A DNA stretch of 64,000 bases from CBDCFV01 sp965203835. GTDB taxonomy: Bacteria; Chloroflexota; Dehalococcoidia; Lucifugimonadales; UBA3495. Both the position numbers and the translations under genes were made by a program. Position 1 is the stretch's first letter. Each line of letters opens with the position of its first letter. The notes beneath the pieces are model-generated. The model saw nothing but the letters and a program-made list of their open reading frames with translations, was not told the origin of the DNA and did not search any database. The stretch is taken from contig OZ241919.1 in the NCBI GenBank assembly GCA_965203835.1, positions 2,480,001 through 2,544,000 on the forward strand, written 5' to 3'. Shown in pieces: positions 1 to 8,073 of this stretch.

Positions 1-1
1 G

Positions 2-1768
2 GCCCCGCCCAAGACCTACTCGGTGGGCGCGGCGGCCAGCGCCGCCGAGGGGCAGGACGCCCTTCTGACCCTCACCCTCAGCGAGGCCGCGCCGGCCGAC
101 GGGGTGGAGTTCAGCGTTTCCCTAGGCTACGACGGCTCCGCCGACAGCGGAGACCTGGGCACCGTCGCCTCCCCGGTGACGGTGGCCCAGGGCAACGACA
201 CCCTGACCATCGCCGTGCCCACCGTGGACGACGCGGTGGACGAGGACGACGAGACCTTCACCGTGACCGTCGCCGCCGTGACCCAGGGCTGGGACCCGGC
301 CGGCGCCGGACAGGACGCGGCCACCGTGACCGTCACCGACGACGACACCGCCGGGGTGACCATCACCCCGACGAGCCTGAGCATCGCCGAGGACGGCAGC
401 GCCAGCTACGACGTGGTGCTGGACAGCCAGCCCACGGGCGACGTGACCGTCACGGCCAGCAGCGGGGACGCAGGCGCGGCCAGCTTCGCCCCGGCGTCGC
501 TGACCTTCACGCCGTCCGGCTGGAACGTCCCCCAGACCTTCACCGTGTCCGGCGTCGGCGACGCCGACTCCAACGACGAGAGCGTCGCCATCATCCACGA
601 GGCGAGCAGCGACGACACCAAGTACCAGCTCATCCCCGTGGCCTCGGTGTCCGTGACCGTGGCCGACGACGACGTCCAGCAGCAGCAGCAGGTTACGCCC
701 AAGACCTTCTCCCTCAGCAGCGCCGCCAGCGCCGCCGAGGGCGGGGACGCCGCCCTGACCCTCACCCTCAGCGAGGCCGCCCCGGCCAGCGGGGTGGAGT
801 TCAACGTCTCGGCGGGCTACTCCGGCTCCGCCGACGGCGCCGACGTGGGTTCGATTGCCTCCCCGGTCACTGTGCCTGGAGGCAGCGATACCCTGACCAT
901 CGCCGTGCCCACCGTGGACGACGCGGTGGACGAGGACGACGAGACCTTCACCGTGACCGTTGCCGCCGTGACCGCCGGCTGGGACAAGGCCGGCGCCGGG
1001 CAGGACACGGCCACGGTGACCATCGTTGACGACGACACCGCCGGGGTGACCGTCACCCCGACCAGCCTGAGCATCGCCGAGGACGGCAGCGTCACCTACG
1101 CCGTGGTCCTGGACAGCCGGCCCACGGCGGACGTGACCGTCACGGCCAGCGGCGACGATGACGGAGCGGCCAGCGTCGCCCCGGCGTCGCTGACCTTCGC
1201 CCCATCGGGCTGGAACGTCCCCCTGACCTTCACCGTCAGCGGCGTTGGCGACGACGACCGGGACGACGAGAGCGTCGGCGTCAGCCACCGGGCCACCAGC
1301 AACGACGTCAAGTACGAGGGCGTCGCCGTGGCTGCCGTGGCCGTGGCGGTGGCGGACACCACGCCGCCGCCCGCCCCGGAGTCCGCCTGCCCCGAGGCGG
1401 CGGAACCGCCGGAGCCGGGACAGTGGGAGCCGTACAACGTCTGCGTCACCCCCGGCGACGGGACCCTGACCGTCACCTGGACGGTGGCCTCCCGGGACGG
1501 GTTCGAGGACCACCAGATCAAGCACTCCCTGCGCTGGAGCCAGGAGCCGGGCGTCTGGGCCAATCCCCCCGCCCCAGAAGGGGGCCGCGAGGACGGCATC
1601 CCCCTCGAAGGCGGGGTGTACAGCTACACCATCACCGGCCTGGAGAACGGCGTCGCCACCGGCGTGTTCGTCCGCTCCTTCACCGGCGGCAGCTACTCGG
1701 AGCGCAGCCCGCACTCCAGCAAGTGGGTGCGCACCAAGGGCGACCACACCACGCCCCGGGCCGAGTAG
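2..1768 (+). CDS. Secreted Calx-beta/fibronectin-type surface protein, 5' end outside window
   Basis: The reading frame is open to the left edge, and residues before the first GTG (position 23) match the start of the second internal repeat (PKTYSV versus PKTFSL), so the N-terminus lies upstream. Two ~220-residue repeats each carry a Calx-beta-like part (AAEGGDAALTLTLSEAAP, then VDEDDETFTVTV) and a second beta domain (SIAEDGSVTYAVVL). These families are extracellular beta-sandwiches, often Ca-binding, with acidic clusters such as VADDD as seen here. The last ~100 residues (from VTWTVASRDGFEDHQIKHSLRW) look like a fibronectin type III domain. The end WVRTKGDHTTP recurs in a fragment near 4.05 kb. 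The ligand is unknown; adhesion or surface display is inferred from the family. Confidence 0.8.
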   Translation, partial: APPKTYSVGAAASAAEGQDALLTLTLSEAAPADGVEFSVSLGYDGSADSGDLGTVASPVTVAQGNDTLTIAVPTVDDAVDEDDETFTVTVAAVTQGWDPAGAGQDAATVTVTDDDTAGVTITPTSLSIAEDGSASYDVVLDSQPTGDVTVTASSGDAGAASFAPASLTFTPSGWNVPQTFTVSGVGDADSNDESVAIIHEASSDDTKYQLIPVASVSVTVADDDVQQQQQVTPKTFSLSSAASAAEGGDAALTLTLSEAAPASGVEFNVSAGYSGSADGADVGSIASPVTVPGGSDTLTIAVPTVDDAVDEDDETFTVTVAAVTAGWDKAGAGQDTATVTIVDDDTAGVTVTPTSLSIAEDGSVTYAVVLDSRPTADVTVTASGDDDGAASVAPASLTFAPSGWNVPLTFTVSGVGDDDRDDESVGVSHRATSNDVKYEGVAVAAVAVAVADTTPPPAPESACPEAAEPPEPGQWEPYNVCVTPGDGTLTVTWTVASRDGFEDHQIKHSLRWSQEPGVWANPPAPEGGREDGIPLEGGVYSYTITGLENGVATGVFVRSFTGGSYSERSPHSSKWVRTKGDHTTPRAE

Positions 1769-1819
1769 GGGGGAAATACCAACCCCGGGGTTAGATGCCC
1801 CGGATGGCCCGCACAAAAC

Positions 1820-1850
1820 GGAGGCACCTGCCGCTGCGGCAGGTGCCTCC
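1820..1850 (+). terminator. Strong hairpin after the Calx-beta gene
   Basis: A perfect 15-base inverted repeat (GGAGGCACCTGCCGC and its complement) with a one-base centre lies 52 bases after the stop codon. No T-run follows, so it is either a GC-rich terminator without a U-tract or a transcript-stabilising hairpin. Confidence 0.5.
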
Positions 1851-1934
1851 CGCTGTGGTAGTCTGGCCCTGCCATCTGCTTTTTGGCGCATCCGGCGCAA
1901 ATGCGAGCATCCTAAGAGTGCAAAGGGACCCGCC

Positions 1935-2099
1935 TTGGACAAAATCTCCAACGCAGGCCCTCGCCCGGACTTTCCCGACCAGGTCAACGTTGACTGCGCA
2001 GCCAAATTGAAGCTCAATGACAAGGCCAAGGCAGACGGGCCGGCCGAACTCAACTCCCGGTGCTTCCGGGTCGAGGATATGTGGTTACGACAACCCTGA
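1935..2099 (+). CDS. Possible 54-residue peptide overlapping the MFS gene start
   Basis: A TTG-started frame (LDKISNAGPRPDFPDQ...) runs to a TGA 19 bases inside the MFS gene. Codon choice looks coding-like and the peptide is charged and hydrophilic. There is only a weak AAGGGACC ribosome site. If real it could couple translation to the transporter. No family was recognised, and a chance ORF is quite possible. Confidence 0.25.
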   Translation: MDKISNAGPRPDFPDQVNVDCAAKLKLNDKAKADGPAELNSRCFRVEDMWLRQP

Positions 2100-3784
2100 G
2101 CTCCCTGTCCGCACAACAGAGGAAGGTGATTCGCGCCTGGTGCGTCTACGACTGGGCCAATTCCGCTTACGCCACCAGCGGCATCGCCGCCATATTTCCG
2201 GTCTACTTCGTCTTTCTCTTCCAGGAGTCCCTGGGCGACTCCGCCTCATTCCTGGGGCTGTCGTTCACCGGAAGTTCCATGTGGAGTCTGGGCATCGTGG
2301 TCTCCACCGCACTGGTGGCCCTCTCAAGTCCTCTCCTGGGCGTTATCGCCGACCGCGTTCCCATAAAGAAGGCCCTGCTGTGGGTCTACACCGCGGTCGG
2401 GGCCCTGTTCACGGTGTTGATGTTCTTCTCGGCCTACACCGCCCAACCCTGGGCCTGGATGCTGGGCATGCTGGTGCTGGCCAACATCGGATTTGCCGGT
2501 TGCCTGGTGTTCTACAACTCGTTCCTTCCTCACATCGCGCCCCGGGAACTGCTTGACGATGTCAGCAGCAGGGGTTTCGCCTACGGCTATGTCGGCGGAG
2601 GGCTGCTGCTGCTGGTCCACCTGGTCCTGATCCTGGCCACCCGCGACACCGCCGTCGCCGACCTGGCAACCCGAGTGTCCATTGCGTCCGTGGGCCTGTG
2701 GTGGTTTGGCTGGGCGCTCTGGACCCTGAGGGTGGTGCCGGAGCCGCGGTTGCCGCGCGTGGTAGGCGGGCTGTCTCCCTTGCGGGCCCTTTCCCTGGGG
2801 TTCGTCGAGCTGGGCCGCACCCTCCGTGAGATACGGCGGTTCAAGGTCCTGGTCACCTACATTCTGGCCTACCTGCTGTTCAACGACGGGATTCAGACCG
2901 TTCTGGTGATCGCCGGGGCATTCGCCGCCGACACCATCGGCATTCCCCTGGCGTTCAACATGGCCACCATCCTGGTCATTCAGTTCGTGGCCGCCGGTGG
3001 CGCCATGGCCTTTGCCCGGTTGGCCGGGCGCATTTCCACCAAGGCCGCCCTCACCCTTGCTCTGCTGGTGTGGATTCTCATCATATTGCTGGGCGTGGCG
3101 GTCGTGCCGCTGGCGCCCGCCGATAGTGGCGACTTTGATTACCGGTTGAGCTATCAGCCCGATTCGGCGGCCTACCTGTTGACTCATGCCCCGGACTTGG
3201 GCGACTCCCCCTCCGAGGATCTCTGGAGGGAGGAGGTGGGCGACATCGCAGCCGGGGACAACCTTGATTCCGGTCAGGCGGGGCAGCTGCTGGACAGCGT
3301 CCGTGGCTCGGAATACAGCCTGTCGATAACCGGCGGCAGCCTGGGCGGGCAGACCGCCTTGGGAAGGGCTCACCCCGCCAACCTGGGTGAAGGCCCCATG
3401 GACTGGTGGCCCGAGGCCGTCCGCCGCTGGGTCTGGCGGCCCCTGGGACTGGACGCCCCGTATCAATGGCTGGTCCTCGGCGTAGGCCTGGGAGCGGTGC
3501 TGGGGGGCAGCCAGGCGCTGGCCCGCAGTCTGTTCGCCCAGATCTCTCCCGTAACGAGGAGCGGTGAATTCTTCTCCTTCTTCGGGTTTGTGAGCCGGGC
3601 GTCGTCCGTAATCGGCCCCCTGCTGTACGTCCTGGTTACCGGCATCCTGGACACCAGGGTTGCCGTGGTGGCGATCATGCTCCTCATCGTTGCCGGAGTG
3701 ATAGTCCTGCGACGGGTTGACGTGGCCGCCGGCGCGCGGATGGCCGACGCTGAGGCTGCCCGCGTCTTAGCATCCGGCAGTTGA
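2081..3784 (+). CDS. MFS transporter, Atg22/UMF1-type
   Basis: A 567-residue inner-membrane permease with about 12 hydrophobic segments. The N-terminal YDWANSAY motif (residues 23-30) and the following IFPVYF are hallmarks of the Atg22/UMF1 branch of the major facilitator superfamily, which exports amino acids or nucleoside-like solutes in characterised members; the substrate here is unknown. A ~110-residue hydrophilic insert (about residues 345-450) sits between membrane segments in the middle of the protein. The GTG at 2081 is preferred over one at 2060 because GAGG lies just upstream. It stands alone, between the surface protein and the HTH genes. Confidence 0.85.
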   Translation: MVTTTLSSLSAQQRKVIRAWCVYDWANSAYATSGIAAIFPVYFVFLFQESLGDSASFLGLSFTGSSMWSLGIVVSTALVALSSPLLGVIADRVPIKKALLWVYTAVGALFTVLMFFSAYTAQPWAWMLGMLVLANIGFAGCLVFYNSFLPHIAPRELLDDVSSRGFAYGYVGGGLLLLVHLVLILATRDTAVADLATRVSIASVGLWWFGWALWTLRVVPEPRLPRVVGGLSPLRALSLGFVELGRTLREIRRFKVLVTYILAYLLFNDGIQTVLVIAGAFAADTIGIPLAFNMATILVIQFVAAGGAMAFARLAGRISTKAALTLALLVWILIILLGVAVVPLAPADSGDFDYRLSYQPDSAAYLLTHAPDLGDSPSEDLWREEVGDIAAGDNLDSGQAGQLLDSVRGSEYSLSITGGSLGGQTALGRAHPANLGEGPMDWWPEAVRRWVWRPLGLDAPYQWLVLGVGLGAVLGGSQALARSLFAQISPVTRSGEFFSFFGFVSRASSVIGPLLYVLVTGILDTRVAVVAIMLLIVAGVIVLRRVDVAAGARMADAEAARVLASGS

Positions 3785-3929
3785 CCGCAGGCGGCATCGA
3801 AAACTGGTTGACAGAACTGAGGAAATCGGCGCTTTGCTTGGTACCGGACGTTGGAAGGGAGAGGAACTGCCCAACGGCAACTTGCGGAGGCACGGCGGCG
3901 TGCTGGACCTGAACCTGCGCCGGCAGCGG

Positions 3930-4069
3930 GGGAGTTGGCGTTCTACGATCCGGCCACAGGGCGGCCAATTGCCACCTTTGAGGATGAACCTTACCACACC
4001 GACGCCTTTGAAGCCCGCGTCGGCGAGCGGACCGAGGGCGACCACACCATGCCAGGAGCCGCCGAGTAG
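3930..4069 (+). pseudogene. Remnant of a surface-protein C-terminus
   Basis: The plus-strand frame reads AFYDPATGRPIATFEDE... and ends ERTEGDHTMPGAAE-stop, matching the end of the first gene (VRTKGDHTTPRAE-stop), including the DNA GGGCGACCACACCA. The frame upstream is garbled. I read this as the tail of a decayed fibronectin-type gene. Apart from this, 3785-4172 shows no supported gene. Confidence 0.3.
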
Positions 4070-4172
4070 CCGGGGAGGAGTCCCCACCGCTATGACCCGT
4101 TAAGCGGGCCTCCCAAGTCACCGGACGCCCGCTTGAAACCCCCTGAGACGCGCCCCATAGAGGCAAGGCGCC

Positions 4173-4447
4173 ATGCCGAGACAGCGGATTCACCACAGGA
4201 GAATCACCTACGCCTTCCCCGGCGACTTCCCGCGGCGCCTGGTGCGGTTCCAGTGGGAGTCGAGGCTGCCCCGGGCCGAACTGCGCCGCCGCCCGGGTGT
4301 CGAGCCGGAGACCATCCGGCGCTGGCGGGACGGGGGGGTGCTGCCCAACGGGGAGCACCTGCTGGCTCTCCTGGACCTGGCCGACCACTTGGGCCCAGGC
4401 CGCCTGTTCACCGTTTGGATGCATGGGGCGCCGGAGCAGTGGCCTGA
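4173..4447 (+). CDS. XRE-like HTH regulator, end unclear
   Basis: MPRQRIHHRR...FPGDFPRRLVRF begins a ~90-residue domain with RAELRRRPGVEPETIRRWRDG as the helix-turn-helix and LLALLDLADHLGPGRLFT after it. It is clearly related to the proteins at 51.9-52.3 kb and 21.5-21.8 kb. Its own frame has no stop for a further 1.1 kb and runs antisense through the triple-HTH gene; a stop in another frame at 4445-4447 and a terminator at 4480 suggest a small frameshift near the end. Regulatory role inferred from the family. Confidence 0.55.
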
Positions 4448-4479
4448 ACGCAGAAAGAACCGCATACATGGCGGCAAGA

Positions 4480-4519
4480 GGGGAGCGCACCTGCTGGTGG
4501 TGCGCTCCCCGCCGCGTTT
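4480..4519. terminator. Bidirectional terminator between convergent HTH genes
   Basis: GGGGAGCGCACC (4480-4491) pairs perfectly with 4499-4510 across a 7-base loop and is followed on the plus strand by GTTTTC. It separates the plus-strand HTH gene from the stop codon of the minus-strand triple-HTH gene at 4521. Confidence 0.7.
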
Positions 4520-4520
4520 T

Positions 4521-5465
4521 CTAGGCTGCGTCCACTGTCGGCCTGTTGAGCATCCCGCCGTAACCCCGCTCGTCAACGATGTGGTTCACCGAAAGCCGGC
4601 CCCGGCTGTCGTAGCCGCTCGTGTAGGCATATTCGACCTCGGCGCCCCAGGGAACCCGCCCGCCGATGCGCACGGTGCCGCCGCCCGGATTCCTGCCGCT
4701 GTGCGGGCCGCCGGCGCCTTTGACGACCACGCCCTGGCGGCCGTCCTTCTTCCATCCCATGACCCTCAGCTCCACCGGGGCCACCAGTTCCGCCTGGGTC
4801 GGCGCGAACAGGACCTCGTGCAGCCGCCGGAGCACGTCCCCCGAGGGAGTCCGCTGGCCGTTCATGATCAGGGAGAGGTGGCCGGTGCTGATGCCCGCCA
4901 GCCGGGCCACCTGGTTCTGACTATAGCCGTGGGCGTCCATCCGGTCCCACAGGGTCCTGGGGTCAACAGTCGGGCATTGCGCCGCTTCGACCGTCGCCGG
5001 GGCCTCCAGCACCGCCTCCACCCTGGCCTGGACCCCGGGGCTCATGTGCCGCTTGCCGCGCGACGCCATGGACATGTAGCTCCGGGACACGCCCACCAGG
5101 GCGGCCAGCGCTCCCATGCTCAGGCCCACCTCCCGGGCCCGCTCCCGGATGCAGGTGCTCTCTCCCTGAACCAGGCCGCCCTGGCGGTAGACCACGCCCT
5201 GTCCGGGAACCTCGCCCAGGACCGCCATGGCCCGTTCCCGCAGCATGGGAGTCCAGGACCTGCTGCCAGCGGACACCTGCGACAGGTATCCATAGCTCAC
5301 GCCCATCAACTCGGCCAGTTCCTTGAGGGTAAGACCCTTGCGCCGGGCGGCGGCGCGGAGTTCGCTCTCGGTCTTGCCCTTGCTGTGAGCCTGCTCCGCA
5401 ATGTTCGCGGGGTCGTCCTTGACGGTGGTCTTTGCCTTGGTGTCGATGCTGGTATTCGCCTTCAT
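4521..5465 (-). CDS. Protein with three Cro/C1-type HTH domains
   Basis: A 314-residue protein with three successive XRE-like helix-turn-helix units: LTLKELAELMGVSYGYLSQV (about residues 45-64), LSMGALAALVGVSRSYMSMA (about 114-133) and YSQNQVARLAGISTGHLSLI (about 180-199). The last is followed by a glycine-rich beta-like C-terminal domain (RIGGRVPWGAEVEYAY). The GGAGGAAGCGAC site before the ATG is good. Single HTH units normally dimerise; three in one chain suggests binding to an extended or repeated operator, and a repeat cluster lies 300-500 bp upstream (5757-5960). Function is inferred. Confidence 0.8.
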   Translation of the reverse strand: MKANTSIDTKAKTTVKDDPANIAEQAHSKGKTESELRAAARRKGLTLKELAELMGVSYGYLSQVSAGSRSWTPMLRERAMAVLGEVPGQGVVYRQGGLVQGESTCIRERAREVGLSMGALAALVGVSRSYMSMASRGKRHMSPGVQARVEAVLEAPATVEAAQCPTVDPRTLWDRMDAHGYSQNQVARLAGISTGHLSLIMNGQRTPSGDVLRRLHEVLFAPTQAELVAPVELRVMGWKKDGRQGVVVKGAGGPHSGRNPGGGTVRIGGRVPWGAEVEYAYTSGYDSRGRLSVNHIVDERGYGGMLNRPTVDAA

Positions 5466-5486
5466 GTCGCTTCCTCCGAAACGCAG

Positions 5487-5525
5487 AAAGCGGGGGCCGG
5501 TCTCTTTCGAGATCGGCCCCCGCTT
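5487..5525. promoter_or_regulatory. Hairpin in the 5' region of the triple-HTH gene
   Basis: AAAGCGGGGGCCG pairs with CGGCCCCCGCTTT. The hairpin starts 22 bases upstream of the ATG at 5465, so it is in the leader of the minus-strand gene or forms its operator. It could also terminate a transcript arriving from the right. Confidence 0.5.
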
Positions 5526-5756
5526 TGCTGTAAGCTGTGTGTTTTTTCGGTTGTCAGTGGCGGCAGTTATGGCCGCCGTGTGGTTTCCACGCCCCGCTCA
5601 CGAGTGAGACGGGCCCGGGGTTAATGCTGGTTCACCCCCGCGTCCAACCTTCCGGTGGCGGAGGGGCTAACCGGGTCAGTGTTCTTGTCGTTCACCTCCT
5701 GGTCGTCGTTGTGGTCGTTGATTTGCCGGTCGTTGCCGCAGTGGCCGTCCTGCGCC

Positions 5757-5960
5757 GGACGCACATCGCCTCGCGCCGGGCGCACCACTCCCCTGACCGG
5801 GCAACGCTAGGGAGAACGCCGGTGTGGGTTGTCGCAGGGCGCAGTTCGCCCAGGGTCAGGCTGAGCGGCGCAGGACGCACTGCGCCCAGGGCCGGGCAGC
5901 GCAACGGGAAAGGCCGGTTGGGGCTTGGCGAAAGACGCAGCTCGCCCAGGGTGTCGTTCA
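5757..5960 (+). repeat. Degenerate GGRCGCA...CGCCCAGGG repeats
   Basis: At least five related elements start near 5757, 5778, 5838, 5873 and 5932; the best copies are GGGCGCAGTTCGCCCAGGG, GGACGCACTGCGCCCAGGG and AGACGCAGCTCGCCCAGGG. Two similar elements occur in inverted orientation at 34.84-34.91 kb. They may be iterons or operators for the neighbouring HTH proteins. No convincing gene is seen in 5525-6490. Confidence 0.5.
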
Positions 5961-6159
5961 GGAGAACGCGAACCCTGGGGAGTGCAATGAGAGGGTGATG
6001 AGTGAGAGGAACGCAGTCGGGCCAGCGGCTATCCCGTCAGCCACGGCGCCGCTGGCAACCGCGTTGCAACGTCAAGCGTCCGGCCTGTCGTCGTTGATGA
6101 CGGACTGCCGGAGCGTGGGAAACCTTCGGCGCCGCTGCTGATGTTCACCAGCCTTGCCG

Positions 6160-6330
6160 CAGGCGTGAAGGAGCAGCCGGAGCCATTTGCTCGCTCCAGC
6201 CGCAGGGTGAAGATTGCGAAGCTGTTGGACCGCTCCGCCAGGTTCGGGTGAAACCCGTTGGGTGAGGAAATCCGGGATGCCGTGCTGTTTCTCTAAGCCA
6301 CCTCCCTGACAATCGTGATGCGCCTGGGAC
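6160..6330. other. Conserved noncoding block, replicon-like module A
   Basis: This stretch aligns by eye with 9040-9160 and with the reverse complement of 34530-34660. Shared landmarks in order are CAGCCGCAGGGTGAAGA, CCGCTCCGC and GCCACCTCC. No ORF is conserved across the three, so selection would act on DNA or RNA. Confidence 0.5.
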
Positions 6331-6490
6331 AGGGGTTCCGCGCCTTGGGTTGGGATGCCTGGTGAAGCGCACCCTGCGCTCCGTTGGGTATTGGTTCCGG
6401 CTGGGGCGCCGCGAGGCAAACCCGCGAACGCCTCAGCCTGGGTGGGAATGAAGCGCCGCTAAACGCTCCGTTCCCGCCGCCCGGTGCAGG

Positions 6491-6711
6491 AGGGATCAGC
6501 TCCCATCACCGGATGGGTGTCCAGCAGCCGGAGGGATCAGCCCCGGCAACTGAACGGTGTCCGGCGGGAGAAGGACTTAAACACTCCAGCCGCCGGACTG
6601 CCCCAGGGGAGAAGGGCTTAACACTCCAACCCCTGGGACCGGACCGGGGACGAGGGACTTAAACACCCCGCCGATCCGGCCCGTGCTGCCTGCGAGGGAC
6701 TTGAACACCCC
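6491..6711 (+). repeat. Six-unit tandem array, ~41-bp period (module A)
   Basis: Two units carry GGAGGGATCAG (GGATCAG at 6493 and 6534). Four carry GAGAAGGACTTAAACACTCC or GCGAGGGACTTGAACACCCC, with their cores at 6573, 6614, 6655 and 6697. Spacing is 39-42 bp, close to four helical turns, as expected for iterons or phased protein sites. It lies downstream of the minus-strand module protein and recurs in inverted orientation at 34185-34360. Confidence 0.7.
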
Positions 6712-6774
6712 GCGTCAGCAGCGTTCCCTCGTGGGCCGGCCTTGCGGCAAAGACCCTGGCTGAGGGAGGGACCC

Positions 6775-6801
6775 CCAGGTTTCTATGGCTTGAAACCCTG
6801 G
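6775..6801 (-). other. Conserved bulged hairpin (copy A)
   Basis: Read in the direction of the module gene: CCAGGGTTTC, 8-base loop, GAAACCTGG, with one bulged base. The same hairpin, bulge and flanks (GTTGTC upstream) occur at 34088-34114 and 9315-9340, each downstream of a copy of the module protein. It could be a terminator, a small RNA or an origin structure. Confidence 0.55.
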
Positions 6802-6896
6802 AAAGCCAGACAACACAGTCATTATCACAGTTGATGCCGTCGAAAAAGAGGGCTTCCGGCACCCCCCCAGGAAAATTCCCCAAATTGCTCGCCGGA

Positions 6897-7742
6897 TCAC
6901 CGGCTGCCCCGCCACCTTGCCGGATTGAACAGGCGGAGGGCGCTTCGCAGCAACTCCCGCTTTCTCCGGGCCCTGCGGGTGTCGTCCAGGGCCTTCCGGC
7001 GCCAGTTGACCTGGCCGTTGCGGTCGAAGCCCCGCAGCGGGAACCGGGCCGGGGGCAGGGTCAGACCGTGCTCCTCCAGCAAGGCCAGTTCCACGGACAG
7101 GAACCTTTCTTCCACGCGCAGCCATTCCAGCCCCCTGCCCCGGTCCAGGTGGGTAGCCTTGAGGTCCCGCCACTCCTGGATCAACGGCCAGGCGTCGCCG
7201 AACACGTCCTGATCATCCTCGGCGGGTTCAAGCGTCGCCAGGTCGGGGTACTCCCGCCGTGGTCGCGCCCTGTTGCCGCTCCCACCGGCATTGCCTTGAC
7301 CGGTCTTTTCCTGTGCTCCCCCGCTTTCCACGCCAGAGAGCCGCTGTTCCACGCCCCGCAACGCCTGACCGTGCTCGTTCCGTAGTTCCCTGACCTCGCC
7401 CTGCACGGCGGACAGTCCCTCGTTCATCTCCTGTCCCATTTCATCCACCCGCCCCTCGACTCTCTCCAGCCGCCCGGCCAGTTCGTCGTTGCGCGCCCGC
7501 TGCTGGTTGGCCGGCGACCCGGCCCCGTCCAGCAACGCCTGGTCCAGGGCCACCCGCATCCGCCGGGAAAGCTGGCCGCTCCCCAGGCTGGCCGCCAGGG
7601 TCCGGTGGTCCACGCCCAGGTCCGCCGCCGTCCGGCGATGCCCCTTGTCCCGCACCAGGTCGTCCAATAGGGCCATCAGCCGCAGGTTGTGCAGGTCCCC
7701 GATGCTCTCGCTCCGGTCGATGTCCCCCGGCTCCTTCGCCAT
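6897..7742 (-). CDS. Replicon-module HTH/coiled-coil protein, copy A
   Basis: 281 residues, family not recognised. About residues 17-70 (LHNLRLMALLDDLVRDKG, then AADLGVDHRTLAASLGSGQL) resemble an HTH domain. A heptad-like coiled coil follows (NDELAGRLERVEGRVDEM, about 85-145). The C-terminal domain begins RREYPDLATLEPAEDDQDVF and ends in a basic tail. It is a close paralogue of the protein at 33115-33969 and of the pseudogene at 9508-10300. The ATG at 7742 has GGAGG 9 bases upstream and is preferred over a TTG at 7763. Two GTACAAAATG sites upstream suggest autoregulation. By analogy a replication initiator or plasmid regulator is plausible, but nothing in the sequence proves it. Confidence 0.75.
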   Translation of the reverse strand: MAKEPGDIDRSESIGDLHNLRLMALLDDLVRDKGHRRTAADLGVDHRTLAASLGSGQLSRRMRVALDQALLDGAGSPANQQRARNDELAGRLERVEGRVDEMGQEMNEGLSAVQGEVRELRNEHGQALRGVEQRLSGVESGGAQEKTGQGNAGGSGNRARPRREYPDLATLEPAEDDQDVFGDAWPLIQEWRDLKATHLDRGRGLEWLRVEERFLSVELALLEEHGLTLPPARFPLRGFDRNGQVNWRRKALDDTRRARRKRELLRSALRLFNPARWRGSR

Positions 7743-7757
7743 GCTCTGTGCCTCCGG

Positions 7758-7825
7758 GTACAAAATGTACGTTTCAGATAGGGCCTTTGCACGCCGGCCC
7801 CGGTTTCCCGCCGTACAAAATGCAC
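7758..7825. promoter_or_regulatory. Paired GTAC-N5-GTAC operator-like sites (copy A)
   Basis: GTACAAAATGTAC (7758-7770) and GTACAAAATGCAC (7813-7825), each followed on the plus strand by GTTTCAG, lie 55 bp apart directly upstream of the module gene. The same pair, about 56 bp apart, precedes copy B (33032-33100). Placement next to the start codon suggests binding by the HTH protein itself. Confidence 0.6.
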
Positions 7826-7963
7826 GTTTCAGCTACGGCTCTTGCACACCCACGCCGGAACGGGGACTTGCGCCCAGGTGTTCACAGCCCGGCGGCCATT
7901 TTCGCAGGTTTTTCGCCCTTTTCAGCTTGGGACGGACTAATTTTCCCTCGTCCCAACAAAACC

Positions 7964-7990
7964 CAAATCCCTGTACACCCCCAATGATGC
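7964..7990. repeat. TGTACA-centred repeat (copy A)
   Basis: AAATCCCTGTACACCCCCAA lies about 220 bp upstream of module gene A and matches in inverted orientation 32872-32893 upstream of gene B. Related copies are at 8422, 10452, 10744 and 11212. Confidence 0.55.
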
Positions 7991-8020
7991 CTAACGGCGT
8001 CGGGAAAAAAGAGGGCCTGC

Positions 8021-8046
8021 AGGGGGCCGCACCGGTGCGGCCCCCT
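8021..8046. repeat. Perfect 26-bp palindrome
   Basis: AGGGGGCCGCACC is followed directly by its exact reverse complement. It sits between the divergent module gene A and a promoter-like segment near 8074-8100 that resembles the one before the conjugation operon. It could be a bidirectional terminator or a protein site. Confidence 0.5.
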
Positions 8047-8073
8047 ATGGGAGGTCTTTTCCGGGGCGTTTTT

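Noticed and set aside
122..2116. A 664-residue minus-strand frame opposite the Calx-beta gene
   Set aside because: Its Gly/His/Val-rich sequence is the antisense of GAC/GCC-rich codons; the plus strand encodes recognisable repeats.
4448..5624. Continuation of the HTH frame at 4173 to 5624
   Set aside because: It crosses a terminator and runs antisense to the well-supported triple-HTH gene.
6491..6711. Possible CRISPR array
   Set aside because: Units are imperfect, the whole 41-bp period drifts together without distinct spacers, and no cas genes are present. The 39-kb nuclease resembles Cas4 only in fold.
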